Source of the DNA: Alisma plantago-aquatica
Lineage: Eukaryota > Streptophyta > Magnoliopsida > Alismatales > Alismataceae
Reading direction: 5' to 3'
DNA: 64,000 bases
Assembly: GCA_963693085.1 (NCBI GenBank)
Contig: OY856412.1
Location: 1,127,827,244 to 1,127,891,243 of the forward strand
Shown: positions 11,371 through 23,399 of the stretch, in pieces
Position numbering within the stretch: position 1 is the first letter of the stretch
Layout: every line of letters begins with the position of its first letter
The notes under the pieces: model-generated
What the model was told of the DNA's origin: nothing
Seen by the model: only the letters and a program-made list of their open reading frames with translations
Database searches by the model: none
Program-made: the position numbers and the translations under genes

Positions 11371-11401
11371 GAGGACAGTGTGTGTAGTAGGTTTGGGGGT
11401 G
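11371..11401 (+). promoter_or_regulatory. E1 inner polypurine-like signature
   Basis: GAGGACAGTG, a short spacer, then GGTTTGGGGGTG. It resembles the tract next to the LTR but lies about 1.1 kb before it. E2 (32265-32298) and E3 (44016-44047) have the same second signature at similar distance. Confidence 0.6.
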
Positions 11402-12460
11402 TAATCCTGTGATATAGGTATCCATAGTATCAAACAATTTTCACCCTTTTCCTTAATCGTTTTGTCTTCCTTCATTTCACTAGTTTTCAACATATTTTTG
11501 AAATGTTTTCATTTACAAAACAATGAAGATGATAAAAAAACTCCCTCTCCCAAGAACTTAGTCCTTGTTTTTCAAGCTATGTTTATACAAATCAATTGTG
11601 AGGAAGCACTAGTCAAGACAATTCATTAAATCTTTATTGATACTAATGTTGCTTTTATATCTTTCTCTTAGCAAAATGTTACTTATTCCTCTAACTTGAT
11701 TCTAGCCTTAGAACATCATTAAATGATTATTGCAAAAATATCAACCCAAATAACCTCATATTCAGTTGAAGACACAATCCCATAAAAAAGAAAAAGCTAC
11801 CTCATCCTCCATATCATCTCCACATAATACAAAATCCCAAAAAGAGCGAGGAATAAAAGAAAAGAGAAAATAAAAAAGATAAGAGAGTTGTGCCCTAATT
11901 TTAGTCAAAGGAGCTACCAAGATGGTGTATATTGTGCTCATGAATGAAAATATGTCACCTTTGAGAAACTCCAAGATCAAAATATACACCCCCATTTCCA
12001 ATGATTTTTATTAAAGGTATAGCAACTTAGTGCAGTGGTTCTTAGAATGTACAATCACTACTCTAAAAGCAACTGGTTTAGAATGTACATACCACTTTTG
12101 TCATTTAACACAACTATATTTGAATGACCCAAAATTAGGAAGGGATACCCATAATACCTTTAGCCTACCCATTTAATCTACCACTCAACAAACAATGCGA
12201 CAAGAGTAAACACTACTTTAAAAAGAGAAATGTGTGTTGGGATAGTATATGAGCAATAACAATCAATAAACAAGCAAAGAAGGATCTTTTGAATGTTAAT
12301 GTTTTTACAAGGCAACATCACTTATGAATTAGTAAAGGTTTTTGATAAGAGGTTGACATAAAAACTTCTATCAGACATCAATACTAGTTGACATAAAAAC
12401 TTCTATCAGACATCAATACTATCATATTGTTCATTTTTGTTTCACACAAAAATTCTATTA
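11402..12460 (+). other. E1 3' untranslated region
   Basis: No ORF of interest. Holds a perfect tandem duplication of 35 bp at 12352-12386 and 12387-12421 (each starting GTTGACATAAAAAC). AT-rich. Confidence 0.5.
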
Positions 12461-12496
12461 GCTTGAGGAACAACTAAATTTTATGTTTGAGGGAGT
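12461..12496 (+). promoter_or_regulatory. E1 polypurine tract next to 3' LTR
   Basis: GCTTGAGGAACAACTAAATT followed by TTATGTTTGAGGGAG; compare GCTTGAGGACAAG and AAGTTTGGGGG in the family. It primes plus-strand DNA and marks the LTR start at 12497. Confidence 0.7.
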
Positions 12497-14233
12497 TCTT
12501 AACATCAATTTTTATGCATATTTCATAATTCTTTCATAATATAAAATCATCTAATTAAATGACTAAATTTCGTAAATTACTAAACTTTCCACTTAATCAC
12601 CAAAAACTTTATTCTAACTAATTTCTCTTAAAAATTACAAGATTTGAATCCAAAATTGTGAAGATCGATTTCATACCAATTTGACCTCCAAGGTCAATCG
12701 TTACTTTCAACAAGGAATCACTATCCTTCAACCTCTCAGGTTGACAATTGAACCATGATCAAGAGATCGATATATTAATCTATCGATGTTTTACGCCAAA
12801 AGGGCCATCGAAACTCAGAATGATGGATCCAAATTCAACACTTACGATGATGGATCTAAGATCGACAATAAAGATGATGGATCTAAGATCGACACTTAAA
12901 ATGATGGATCCAAGCTAGACACTCATTACAACAGATCCAAGCTTGAAAAAGACCCATTGAGCTGAATCCCTACAAAATACCACATACATCCAGATCGATG
13001 ACGAGCAAAACAAGATCCATCAAGCTATTAGACAGACTAGTGTTGACCTTCCCATTGATAGTCCATTATAAGGCAACCATCGACCTCCAGGTTGATGGCC
13101 GAAAGCCCCAGGGTTAGTGCCACATGAACCAATCAAAGATTAACAAGGCACAAAAGAAACCCTATAAATAGACTCCAAAGGCATCATTTCAAGGAATTTT
13201 GTTTTCTTTTGGACAAGCTGAAGGGCTGTCAAAGAAACTAAGACCAAGTCTATAATGGTTGAATAAGATAGATCTATCAACCTATTGAGGCCCATCGACC
13301 TCTAAACTTTCCACCAAAACTTCCTCCATCGCATCTACAAACCAACCTTGACCAAGTTCTACCAGCAAGAGAAGTGGATATCATTGATCCCCTACATGGC
13401 AATAGACCTTTTAGTCAAATCTAGTCAAAAGGGGGGTAGATCGACCACTTGATCTACCTTGTATCAATTTCTCCCCACTTTCTTACTATATCTTAATTTT
13501 CATTTGAGAACTATGACCTTTTCAAGTTGTAATCTATATCCTTCTTGCAGTATGAGTGGCTAAACTCATAAGTTGGGTTGGGAGTAGCCACCAAGCCCTC
13601 CCAACCATGTAACATTTCTGTATTCTTTTAAATACATATGTTCTTATAGCTTTGTATCTATGCTCTTGTTTTAATGCATGCTTGTTCGATTAGAGTCCGT
13701 CTTGCAAAGTTTTATCTAGAATAATTTGAGAGAACAAGTTTAGTAAGATCTGGAGTATGAATTTGTAATGAGATACAAGGGTGATGAGTTACTATAACAA
13801 AAGTCATATGGTTATTCTCGAACTTTTGATTATCATCATGAGAGAGAGAGATAACTTTGAATAGAAATATACCTGAGTATCAAGAGAAGAAAGGAGTAGA
13901 TATCTTTTATTACTATATGCAAAACATTTCAAGAACATATATAAATTGGAAGAGAAGGTTTTGCATGGTTGAGATTAGTTTGATTGGTGAAACCCAATCC
14001 AAGTTTTCTTTAGTTATGATTTTTTCATTTGATCTTTCATAAATTAGATTTACTTAATTAATTAATTAATTAATTAATTTGTTCCTCAATTGGAATACCA
14101 TATTCACTCCTTTTGATACAATTAAACTAAGCAAGGCTTTCCATTCTTATATAGTTGCTTTACTTATCCATGTGTTTGACCCTGTATTACTATAATAGAC
14201 TCCATATTGACTTGTGGACGTCTCTTGAAGTCA
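12497..14233 (+). repeat. E1 3' LTR
   Basis: About 1737 bp. The start aligns with the LTR of E3 (TCTTAACATC here, TGATAACATC there; the terminal TG is mutated). It shares with E3 the stretch GAGTGGCTAA, TTGGGAGTAGCCACCAAG and CCATGTAAC downstream of the promoter. TATAAATA at 13163-13170. Upstream of it lies a dense set of ATCGACC, ATCGATG and TTGACA words, and a degenerate tandem repeat of about 34 bp with GATGATGGATCTAAGATCGA (12821-12950). A (TTAA)n-like run lies near 14055-14080. The end is placed by comparison with LTR-X. Confidence 0.75.
13163..13170 (+). promoter_or_regulatory. E1 LTR TATA box
   Basis: TATAAATA in the context CCCTATAAATAGACTCC, the common plant LTR promoter form. Start of transcription expected about 30 bases downstream. 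Confidence 0.65.
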
Positions 14234-14276
14234 GGTATAAATTGTAAGTTCAATATCTTTGACTAGGCAATCATGT

Positions 14277-16345
14277 TTACACTTGACCCGCAAAAAGAGC
14301 TATTAACATGTCATCGAGATTTTGGCATGGGAGGCTCATGTCACTTATAGGGTGACTTTGGTTAGACCTCATCCTTCTAGGGGATGATGTGTCTTCAGAT
14401 GCATCAGGTGGACTCTTTGGGTTGTGTCCCACCTTGCTACATGCATAGTCATACTTCATCAAATCATCTGGTGTTGGAGACTTCTCCTCAGACATCCCAC
14501 TTTAGACTTCAAATCTATTATCGACCAACACTGGAGCAGGTTCCTCTCATTGTAGGGACACTGCTTTGATTGTGGATGCAACTTCTAGAGACTCCTCTTC
14601 AGTTCACGGGTGGTCCACCAAAAACACTCATTATGACACAAGCAGAGAGTCTGAGTCTTCTTCCACTGGTCATCGGACTTTGTCCAAGCGCTTATCGGGG
14701 TGGCTGAAGAAGAAGTTGAAGAAGTAGCAGGTATCTTGGGCATTTGTATTTCATGATGTATTTTCCTTTCCTACATGAAAAATCATGTATTAGATATGCT
14801 TGTATTTGTAACACTATTTTAATCTTAAATGAAGGTCTAAATTTGGGTTAAATAGAATTGTGAGTTTTTTTTAATCTTCAATTTAGAATCAGATTTCACG
14901 AGTTTCATCTTCGAAAGATCTCTAGTAGATTAGTGGATTGACTTAATCTGTGTGCTAATTCAAGGCAGTGTATTGCAGTGATCCACAAATCTTGTGGGAC
15001 ATGGATTTTTCTTCCTCAGGATGTGTGTCTGCTTTGATAGTTGATATAGATGCCTATGGATGATTACACCATTCTACTGGGGAAAAGGGCAAAAACCCTT
15101 TTGTCTCTGAAATGTGAATCTGTCTTGTCTAGGGACTATAAAATAAGGTTGTAATTCTTGTCTTTTATATACATGTTGACTTTCACAACTCGTTGCTATG
15201 GGAGAGAGGGATATACAAAAATTCCAACTTCTACAATGTCCTCGCATTAATCCATCCTTGACACATCATTGCATTACCAATCTCTGTGAAACTAAACAAG
15301 TAGAGTTGTTGAGCTTTGGCGTGACCCTTCACCTTCTTCATTTATCTTACATACCTATTGTGAAAGAGTTGATGTTGACAATGATCCCCTTCTAGGATCC
15401 TCTAAGTCACTCCTTCCATTTTGAAGATGTCATTCTGATTCCCACCCTATAAGATGTGGCTAAAACTACCTAACTTCTTCTCCATGGCTTGTGATATGGA
15501 AGAAGTCGAGTTGGGCTACTGAGCTGGGGAATCTTCTTGGTGTGAAGAAGTCCCAAGATGCTTGATGGATGGATGATGATGGTCGATTCATTTAGACGGC
15601 ATCAATGTGGGAGTCATTTAAGATTGAAGTGCGACATGGTATCGACTCTCCTGACTTACGACTCTTATGTGCATATACCTTGATCATTTTGGCAAAGTTG
15701 TTCTTTGAATATACTATTGGGTGAGTGTATTCTTCTTCTGGAGTTGTGGCCACCCTATTGAGTAAGGAAACCATCATTCCTATTTTATTGGCTAAGTTGT
15801 ATGAGTGCTTGAATGAGGCATAGCTGACCAAAAAGACAAGAAGACCCTTCCAGGTCATACATATTTATCTAGGAATGTGTATTGGTACTACCAGATTGGC
15901 GGTCTTCAAACCCTCATTATAGTGTGGCTAAAGAGTTCCTATCAAATCATATCTAGGTTGGCGAGCCCCTTCATCTATGTGGACATCTGGCTCAGTGGCT
16001 TGTGGGTCTGATGGCCACAAACATGCACTAGGGATGGATGGAATTTTGTCTTTATAACTGGGCCTATGGAGTGGGCATGCATGGTTATCAATGGTTGATC
16101 ATCTTACCAGTCCTAGAGGGCTGTGTGACATACTACCTTATATCAGTGATGAGGCAGTTCAATGTCAGCAATGTGCGTATCATGTTAAAGTTTTTCCTCC
16201 ATTTTAAAGAAGCTACTAGTAGATTCTTGAAAAGTTCATGAGATGGTGGTTCAGATTTGGTTGAACCAAAATAGGCTGACTTGAGACGCCTTCCCTGTAG
16301 GTCAGGATTTCTCTCTTGAATATTTAGAGTGGCTTGCATTGACAC
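14277..16345 (-). pseudogene. Tat-like element, ORF after integrase, decayed
   Basis: Open pieces on the '-' strand at 16345-16133, 15858-15592 and 14495-14277. The first has a basic, Leu-rich end (SLKWRKNFNMIRTLLTLN), the second a hydrophobic-aliphatic start (GLLVFLVSYASF) and many Lys, the last is Ser/Pro/Asp-rich. Tat-group elements often have an extra ORF here, sometimes with a plant mobile domain; I could not confirm that domain. Function unknown. Confidence 0.35.
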
Positions 16346-17789
16346 CTTTAGTGCTAGTGACTTGTGATTCTTCTATATAACCATAATGAAACCTAATTTT
16401 TATTTTTTTCATGTGTTTATTTGTTTATTTGCACAAGAAGCCAAGGATATGCACTAAGATTATTTTTGAAATACATGTTTTCTATTCATGATGTCTGACA
16501 TCGACTATGGGTACTCCCTCCATGATATTTAGAAATATCTGTCTAAACTTAGGTCCTTGGGCTACATATCACTATGAGTTCCCTTCTAACAAATCAGTCG
16601 ATTAAAAATAATATAGGAGTCCTATTTATTCATTTTAGGACACTAAGAATGATCTATAGGTTTTCATATTTAGGGATCGCCTCCTTCTTTTCCACCTCCT
16701 TGCATGAAGTCGAAAGGTTGAAACCCCAAGCATTTTAAGCTATCTCCTATCTCAATTTAATGATAGACGTTTCCTCCCTTTGACCGTTCATATCCCGTTA
16801 TGATATGAGGAGGGCCTTCATTCTAGGGGAGAAGATGGATAAAATTCTCTACTGGACCTGGGTGTCACACTAAGTGCTAAAATCTTGATATGTAGTGGGT
16901 GTATAAAAAACAATTCTATACCCAGTTGGGATAAGGTTCTAGTTGTTGGGGACACCATGATAGGCTTTACTCCCAACATACTTTAGTGTAGAGATCCACC
17001 ACAAGCATGCTTCTACCCGTTTAAAGGGATTTTGGATTATTTTTGTAAGGTGTCCACCAATTGTGGTTCTTTTTCACTGAAAGCTTAAAATTGGACCTTG
17101 ATGCTTAGGGCCTTAGTATTGGAGCTTGAGATTCAGTAGGGAATGAATAGGGTTTTCCTAGCGAGACTTTCCCACTTTGTGATACTTGAGTTAGTTTGTA
17201 CAGAGTGTGGTACCTCCTTTTAAGAGATGAGGATAGTTGCAAATGGGTTCAACCTCTACCTCCTCATGACATTCCTTCCCCTTTAGGTTAGCCCCGATAG
17301 ATGTAAGCCTTATGGCATTCTCCTAGGTATAGGTGTCAGGATGTTGATTGTGAAGATGGATGTGACTTGCCTCTGGGGACTCATATCCTCTTCTATCCTT
17401 TTATTGATCACAAGGCTTCATCTCACCTCACCTTTTTTTGCAATCATGAACATGTTTGGGTGTATTTTATTAGGGTGGGCCTATTTTATGGAGCTATTTT
17501 TAGGTTTGCGAACCATTGGGGCCTCAAGATAATGGTCGTGCTCCAACCATCCTAGGCCCTAGGTTCCACTTTGACCTTTCTACTTTAGGGTGCATGGGGT
17601 GATGTGGTCTGGTGTTTAATTAGATTTTAGGTATTGTTAGAGAGGTGGGAGCTTTTGTCTCCCTAACATAGATTATTACAAGAGATTTTCTTTCTATTTT
17701 AGTCTGATCTACAGTAGTAGCTTTGATGAGGATGTGTTTGTGTGATGAAGATGAATGTTTCCATCCATGTCCTTTAAGCACAAGTGACC

Positions 17790-18720
17790 CCAATCATAAA
17801 TATAGTGAATGATGTAGGAATATTCCCATTTAGGGTTGAACTTGCCTCTAGAATCGACATTCTATATGACACACATCACTAAGTTGCCCTCCTAGAAACT
17901 ACAAGGTTGAACCTTCTTGTTGAATTCTTGAGCCATTCTTACTTGGTAACATTGTGCATGATACATGGCTTTTGTCCATCATTCTTCAAGAGCGTTGAGG
18001 CAGTAGATTCGGTTCTGAAGCCATTCTTCCTCTCAAATATATGCTTCTCATAATATGTAGAGGGAAGGGACCTATATCTCAAGTGGTGAGGTTTTTTCCA
18101 TCCCATATACTAGGGAGTATGGTTTATCTCCTATGGAGGCCTTGATAGAAGGTAGGCCACAAGGCCATTAGGAGATGTTCATGCTAGTTGGCATGAGGGA
18201 TGATTGTCTTCTTCAAGATCTTGATCAAATCCTTGTTGGTAGCTTTGACGGCTCCATTCATATAAGGTCAATGGGTAACATTTGGTGATGTTTGATGCCC
18301 AAAGAGCTTAGATACTCCTTGTCAGTCTTAGCGATGAAGTTTGTAGTGTTGTCGGAGATGATCTCAAGTTGTATACCATAATAGCATATGATGTTGTTCT
18401 TGAGGAACTTTATGACCTATTGAGTTGATGTGTTGGTAATGGACACTACTTCTACCCTTTTGGTGTAGTAATCAATTGTGATCCAAATGAAATAAATTCT
18501 ATTTGACACCTTAGGATTGATTTTTCCAATCATGTTAATTCCCTAAGTTGAGAATGACCAAGGCATGTCCATGTTGTACAATTGATTTATGAGTGAATGA
18601 ATGTAGTCCCCATGGATCTGGCAAGCTCGACATTTGCATACATAATGGCAACATTATGTTTCCATGGTATTCCATTAGTACCCAAAGAAGTATATTTTCT
18701 TGGCTACATTACACCATTCA
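17790..18720 (-). pseudogene. Tat-like integrase, decayed
   Basis: On the '-' strand from about 18570 the core is readable: GINMIGKINPKVSN, then ITIDYYTKRVEVVSI with the first catalytic Asp, then LKNNIICYYGIQLEIISDN with the second Asp, and near 18240-18180 a block with NGAVKATNKDLIKILKK, in which EAANK is usual, giving the Glu region. Further on KPYSLVYGME matches the family's PYSLVYG. Stops and frameshifts occur every 50-100 codons. 16346-17789 (downstream) holds no further recognised domain. Confidence 0.8.
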
Positions 18721-19079
18721 TATGTGCGCAACATGACCTTGCATGGACCTCTCTTATGGACGTTTTTGCTTCTATCCCTTCGATACATCAGAGAAGAGTC
18801 TGGTTGTAGGATCTATGATATACTTGTTCAACCCCTTAGATGTGTTGATTAGGTTGTTGTATGAGCTCCTATTTATCTCTCTGGGAGAGTTTCTTAGGAA
18901 TGAATTGATTTGATAGATACATCTTGATGTCATAAAACAAGCCTTTCTTTTGTCATTGGGTGCATTATCGATGAACATGCAATGGGCGGACTGAGAAAGC
19001 ATCTGTCTTAAAAGAGAAGGTCTGGCTTTTCTAGATGTTGATCCATGAAGTGAGGCTTGCCAAAACATTATCAAAGGCA

Positions 19080-19600
19080 TTATGATCTATTTTGATGAAG
19101 TGAAAAGATATGTGCTTGAGATATCAATCTAGAGAACCCATATGTTCTTGATATGACACCACATTCTGATGGCATGTCTTCAAGTTGTTCTAGACCAGAG
19201 TTACTACAAGAGGAAGTCATCGTAGACCTATAAGCACTGTGCCCCTTGCTTTCTGGTGAGATGAAGTCGTAAGATGCAAGCTTCATACTCGACCACATTG
19301 TTAGTGGCATCGATCATGTGTTCTGGCCACACATAGATGCTCCCATGGGAGTTGTAGAGGACTATGCCTATTGTCACCCCATTTTATTTACATCTCTGTT
19401 GAAGAAGATTGTCCACCTGTCTATAATTGGAGGAGTTTCTACATCTGGTGGAGTGATAATCTCTATGTCCTCATTTGGGAACTCACATTCATGTGTCACA
19501 TCTTCAATGAGTGGGGAGTTTTCTAGGTAATTGACCATAACTTGTGCTTTGACCCCTTTCATTGCAAGAGTGGTAATGTCAAACTCTAATAGCATTACCT
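19080..19600 (-). pseudogene. Tat-like second (archaeal-type) RNase H, decayed
   Basis: On the '-' strand: WTIFFNRDVNKMG (family W-x-hydrophobic-x-FDGA), where the catalytic Asp has become Asn; then DATNNVVEYEACILRL at about 19316-19260, the strong family signature including the catalytic Glu. Before it the linker EFPNEDIEI. The presence of this second RNase H domain supports the Tat assignment. From 19080 down to 18720 the linker to integrase continues, with DVKRYIQINSF-like pieces. Confidence 0.75.
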
Positions 19601-20700
19601 ACCATTTAGCACATCATCCAGATAGGGTTGGAAATTCACAAAAATAGAGGACTAAATCATACTTAGTGATTAGCTATAGAGGACACATCATTAGATAGTG
19701 GTGCAACTTCCTCATCTGTGGATCAAAGGCAGATAATATTTTTCAATTGTAGTGTAGTGAGCCTAAATGTCATTGAAATTGTTGAACAGATAGTAGATAG
19801 CGTGCTTGTCGTCAGTTGTGTCTTGTCTCAAGAATCTGACCATTGATGTCTTACATACTGATAAGAGCAGAATGAGAGGATGTCCTGGCATGAACAAACT
19901 CAATACCAGGGGACTGACAAGGTAGTCTTCCTAGGGTGTACCTCAGTTCCTCTCTAACACAATGTATCCCAGAAGAGTACCAGATGTAACCCCAAAGATA
20001 CATTTGGTGGGATCCAGGCACAAGGAGAACCGTTGTAGTCATTGAAGCAACTTCTTGAGATTGATTATGTGGTCTTCCAGACTTTTAGGTTTGGGAATCA
20101 TATCATCCACATAGAACTCCACCTCTTTGTACATCATGTTGTGAAAGAGGGCGACCATTGCCCTCTGGTATGTAGCTCATGTGTCCTTAATACTAAATGG
20201 CATGGGCCTGTAGCATAAAACTCCCCATTTTGTAATGAAGGCCATATTATCTTAATATTCAGTGGCCATTTTGATCTAGTTGTAGTCTAGTAACATGTCC
20301 ATGAAACTGAATAGTGCATTGTTGGCTGTGTTTTCAATAAGTACATCTACGTGTGGAAGGGGGAAGTCATCTTTTGGAGATTCTTTGTAGAGGTTGCAAT
20401 AATCCATGTACATTTTTACCTTGTCATCCTTCTTTGATATGGTACAATGTTGGTGATCCATGTAGGATAGCTGACTGGATCTAAGAAACCAACATTGTAT
20501 TGCTTCTAAACTTCTTTCATGATATTGCGACTCCATACTAGCTGCCACTGTCTACCCTTCAACTTGATAGGATGAACATTGGGGGTTATGAATAGTTGAT
20601 GAATAATGATAGCCTCATACAACTCATGCATTTTGGCATAGCTCAATGCAAACACATCGATGTAGTGGCATAGAATCCATATCAATCAGTCTTTGAAATC
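19600..20700 (-). pseudogene. Tat-like reverse transcriptase and first RNase H, decayed
   Basis: On the '-' strand, 20548-20276 is open and gives KMYMDYCNLYKESPKDDFPLPHVDVLIENT, the Tat-group RT entry (MCVDYRDLN and SPKDDFPLP in the family) but with Asp-Tyr-Cys in place of DYRD. Then RPMPFSIKDT and a YVDDMI catalytic box at about 20104-20115, followed by CIFGV and LLGYIV-like blocks. The first RNase H is weak: DDKHAIYYL and YTTIEK near 19800-19740. Needed to copy the RNA; broken by several stops. Confidence 0.85.
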
Positions 20701-21989
20701 TGGTGGTAGGCGTGCCCCAACTTTGACTTTGCATTTCTTGGGGCTTGAGTTGAGATTCCCCATATCTATCTCATCTTCAATATGAAAATCTTGATGATCC
20801 TTTGTCATATATTCTGAGATAGGAATGTCTTCAAACTTGGCATGTTCATTGTTGTAGATCTGTGCTACTTCAGTGAAATAGCTATAAAACTCATGGAGGC
20901 TTGCTTGTCTTTAGAAACTTTTGGATTTTCTAGGTTTTGTAATTTTTGTTTTTTTGTATGTTTTGCAATTTTTTCAATTTTTGCCAGGGTGAGAGGGAGT
21001 GTGATTGAGCATGACTAAATAGATACTCTAGGTTCCCCACCACATGGGGTATCTTTTCTTTAATGGGTTTTTTTGAGTGTGTGAGGGGACATGGTCCTCA
21101 GGATGTTGTGGTCCACTAGACACTAGTTCTGGGCTCCTTCATTGTCCAGGACAAGACGAATGAGAGTTTGTGGGTCTTCCATGACCTTTGTATTGAAGAT
21201 GGCATTAATTCCCCATCCCTCAATCATGTGATATGCTTCATCATAGTTATCCCATGTGACACTGTAGTCTTCCTTTGTGACCTAAGGGTCTGTAGTTTTG
21301 ACGTTGTCTTCTCTAGGCCAGTCACACAAAATCCAGAGAGGTTCATAGCTGGATTTTTAGGGTGGCACCTACACCCTTCAGGTGTTGGGTTGACCATATT
21401 TGTATAGACAACATGATCATCTTTATGAGTTTGATTCTATTTATGATGTCAGGATGATCGGGGCATAATTTGTTGAGGAGTAGGCACCCATTTGATTGCT
21501 TCCTCATTTGAAGGATGGCCTTGTCCTCAGACTATAGGCTGTTCTGGGCACTCTAGATTCCCATGCTTTCCTTCACGATGAGGGTGATATTTTCAATGTT
21601 GACTGTAGTCTCAAGGTAGTCATTCCGGTTGTTATCAATGATCTCTTGTACGTAGTAAGACAACATCATAGGGATGGTAGCCTTTGCAATTTCTAGTGGT
21701 AGCCATAGTGTAGGAAAAGTATGAATGGGAATCCTTATGCGTAGGTCTAATTTCCCACCAATACAACACTCTAAGTCTATGCTCTATTTCTAGATGAATA
21801 CATCAAGCCTTGCACCTCAAGTATTGAGTCAGGGGTATACATTTGAGGTAACCTTTTTGGGTCAAGTCCATTGTAGTGGGCCACAATGTTCTAGGATTCC
21901 TATGTTCCATCTATTGATCCAAGGCTGTGTGTGTCAAGGGTCATAGCATCTTAGGCCCAACCCATTCTATCTTAGAGTGATTTTGATGA

Positions 21990-22910
21990 TTTTCATACAT
22001 CCCTATCATCTAGATCCTAGTCCTCAATCGAGATGGATGTGCATATCCTGTAGATGTTGTGAAATAATGCCGAATTGCATGGGAGATGGATATTTCTTCT
22101 TCATGGTGGCAACCTGTTGATATTAGCAATATGAATCATCTCAAATTATAATAGGAGATTATCCTCCTTGATACATGCTATGGTGTCAGGACTATCAGCC
22201 TAAATGGTGACAATGGTGTGTCCTAGATGATACTTCAATTTTGGTTGCAGTGATGAGGGAATCACCTGGTTAAGATGAATCCATGACCTTCCTTAGAGGA
22301 GGTTGATGGTAGGACTTAGTTCCATAACCACAAACAAGACTACAATGTCTGTATCCCAATTTGTAGACCGGGAGTAATTTCTAATAGAGCTTCTTTGATT
22401 AATCCATCGAAGGAGGTTGCTTTCTTTTTTGTCAAGTGTATGTCAGAGGGATCCTTCCCCAGGATGGTGAGTGTCTTTGAGGGACACACATTGAGGCAGG
22501 TGTCGTTGTCAAAAATAGGACGGTATCTTGAGGCTATTATATGTTTTTTGTGATTAATAATGGCTTGTTGTGACTTCACCTAGTTGGTATCTAATCTTCA
22601 TAGAATAATATTAGATGAGGGATCGTGATTAACCTGATGGTGGCTGTAAGACTTTTTGGCCTCACATATTTGGATACGTAGGCCCCTTCTAGATTCTGCA
22701 TGACTACTTTTTAGTGTTCTGGGTAATTTTACATCACTTAATCCAGTGACACCCCTTAGTTCATTTAGGAACTGGATTGTGTGTGAGCCTTCTGGACCGG
22801 TCTCCTTGCAAATCTCAGGCATTGGTGGTACCTTCTTAGGCATTAGTGGTACCTTCTTAGTATTAATAATTTGAATGGAGACCTTGCCAGTCTCCTCTTC
22901 TATCATGATA
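21990..22910 (-). pseudogene. Tat-like aspartic protease region, decayed
   Basis: On the '-' strand, 22579-22340 gives IFDNDTCLNVCP, matching the active-site form DNGSSLNVMP with the catalytic Asp kept, followed by ATSFDGLIKEALLEI (family AFDGTRR and GEI). Further on, at about 22300-22260, GRSWIHLNQVIPSS matches GRPWIH and VPSSLH. The 22906-22598 piece is the preceding linker, with a repeated VPLMPKKVP. Stops between the parts. Confidence 0.7.
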
Positions 22911-23399
22911 CTAGGGACTCCTACTTAAGTAGTTATATTCTCCTAGACCTTATTAAAATGGTAATTTTGGTAGAGTAGGGTGCCGATCTATCTTTGTTGT
23001 GACTGGCAAGGGTGTCACAACTAGTACTGCTACCACAAGGTGATGAGTCATGGTCTTTTGGGCCTGGAGCCTTTGGGACCTAGATCTTCTATACTTTCAA
23101 CCCTGAGTGGGTTCCTGGTAAATTGATCAACTACATTTTCCCCCCTAGTGAGCTCGTGGTATGCTAACTAACCTAATGGTGCTTATTGGGACTACTAGTT
23201 TCTTTTCCTACACCAAAGCGATGGTATGTGTACTTTGAGACCAATTCTTGATCACTTGTTCCAGAGGAAGGATAGGCCTGCACGATGAGTCTCTCAATGG
23301 TGAGATCACAACCACTATGTTGGAAGATGAATGCATCTCTTGTGATGTGAATGTGTTGGCCTTGCTAGATTCTATCAAGTCATGTAGGGCATTCTTGAG

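Larger units (their letters stand above)
1..14233 (+). mobile_element. E1: Athila-like Ty3/gypsy retrotransposon, 5' part outside window
   Basis: The order protease, RT, RNase H, integrase, conserved hairpin, accessory region, polypurine tract and 3' LTR is that of Athila-type Ty3/gypsy elements. The 5' LTR and most of gag lie left of the window. All coding parts carry stops and frameshifts, so it cannot encode its own movement. Its 3' end was placed at 14233 by aligning the LTR tail with LTR-X: both run 51-52 bases from a shared TGTATTACT word to a terminal CA. The element interrupts the Tat-like element on its right and has itself received a Cassandra array and a MITE. The LTR is related to that of E3 on the other strand. 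Confidence 0.85.

Noticed and set aside
11371..11402. 3' LTR of E1 starting at 11402
   Set aside because: The likeness to the E3 LTR starts only at 12497, next to a second purine tract; E2 and E3 also have both tracts.
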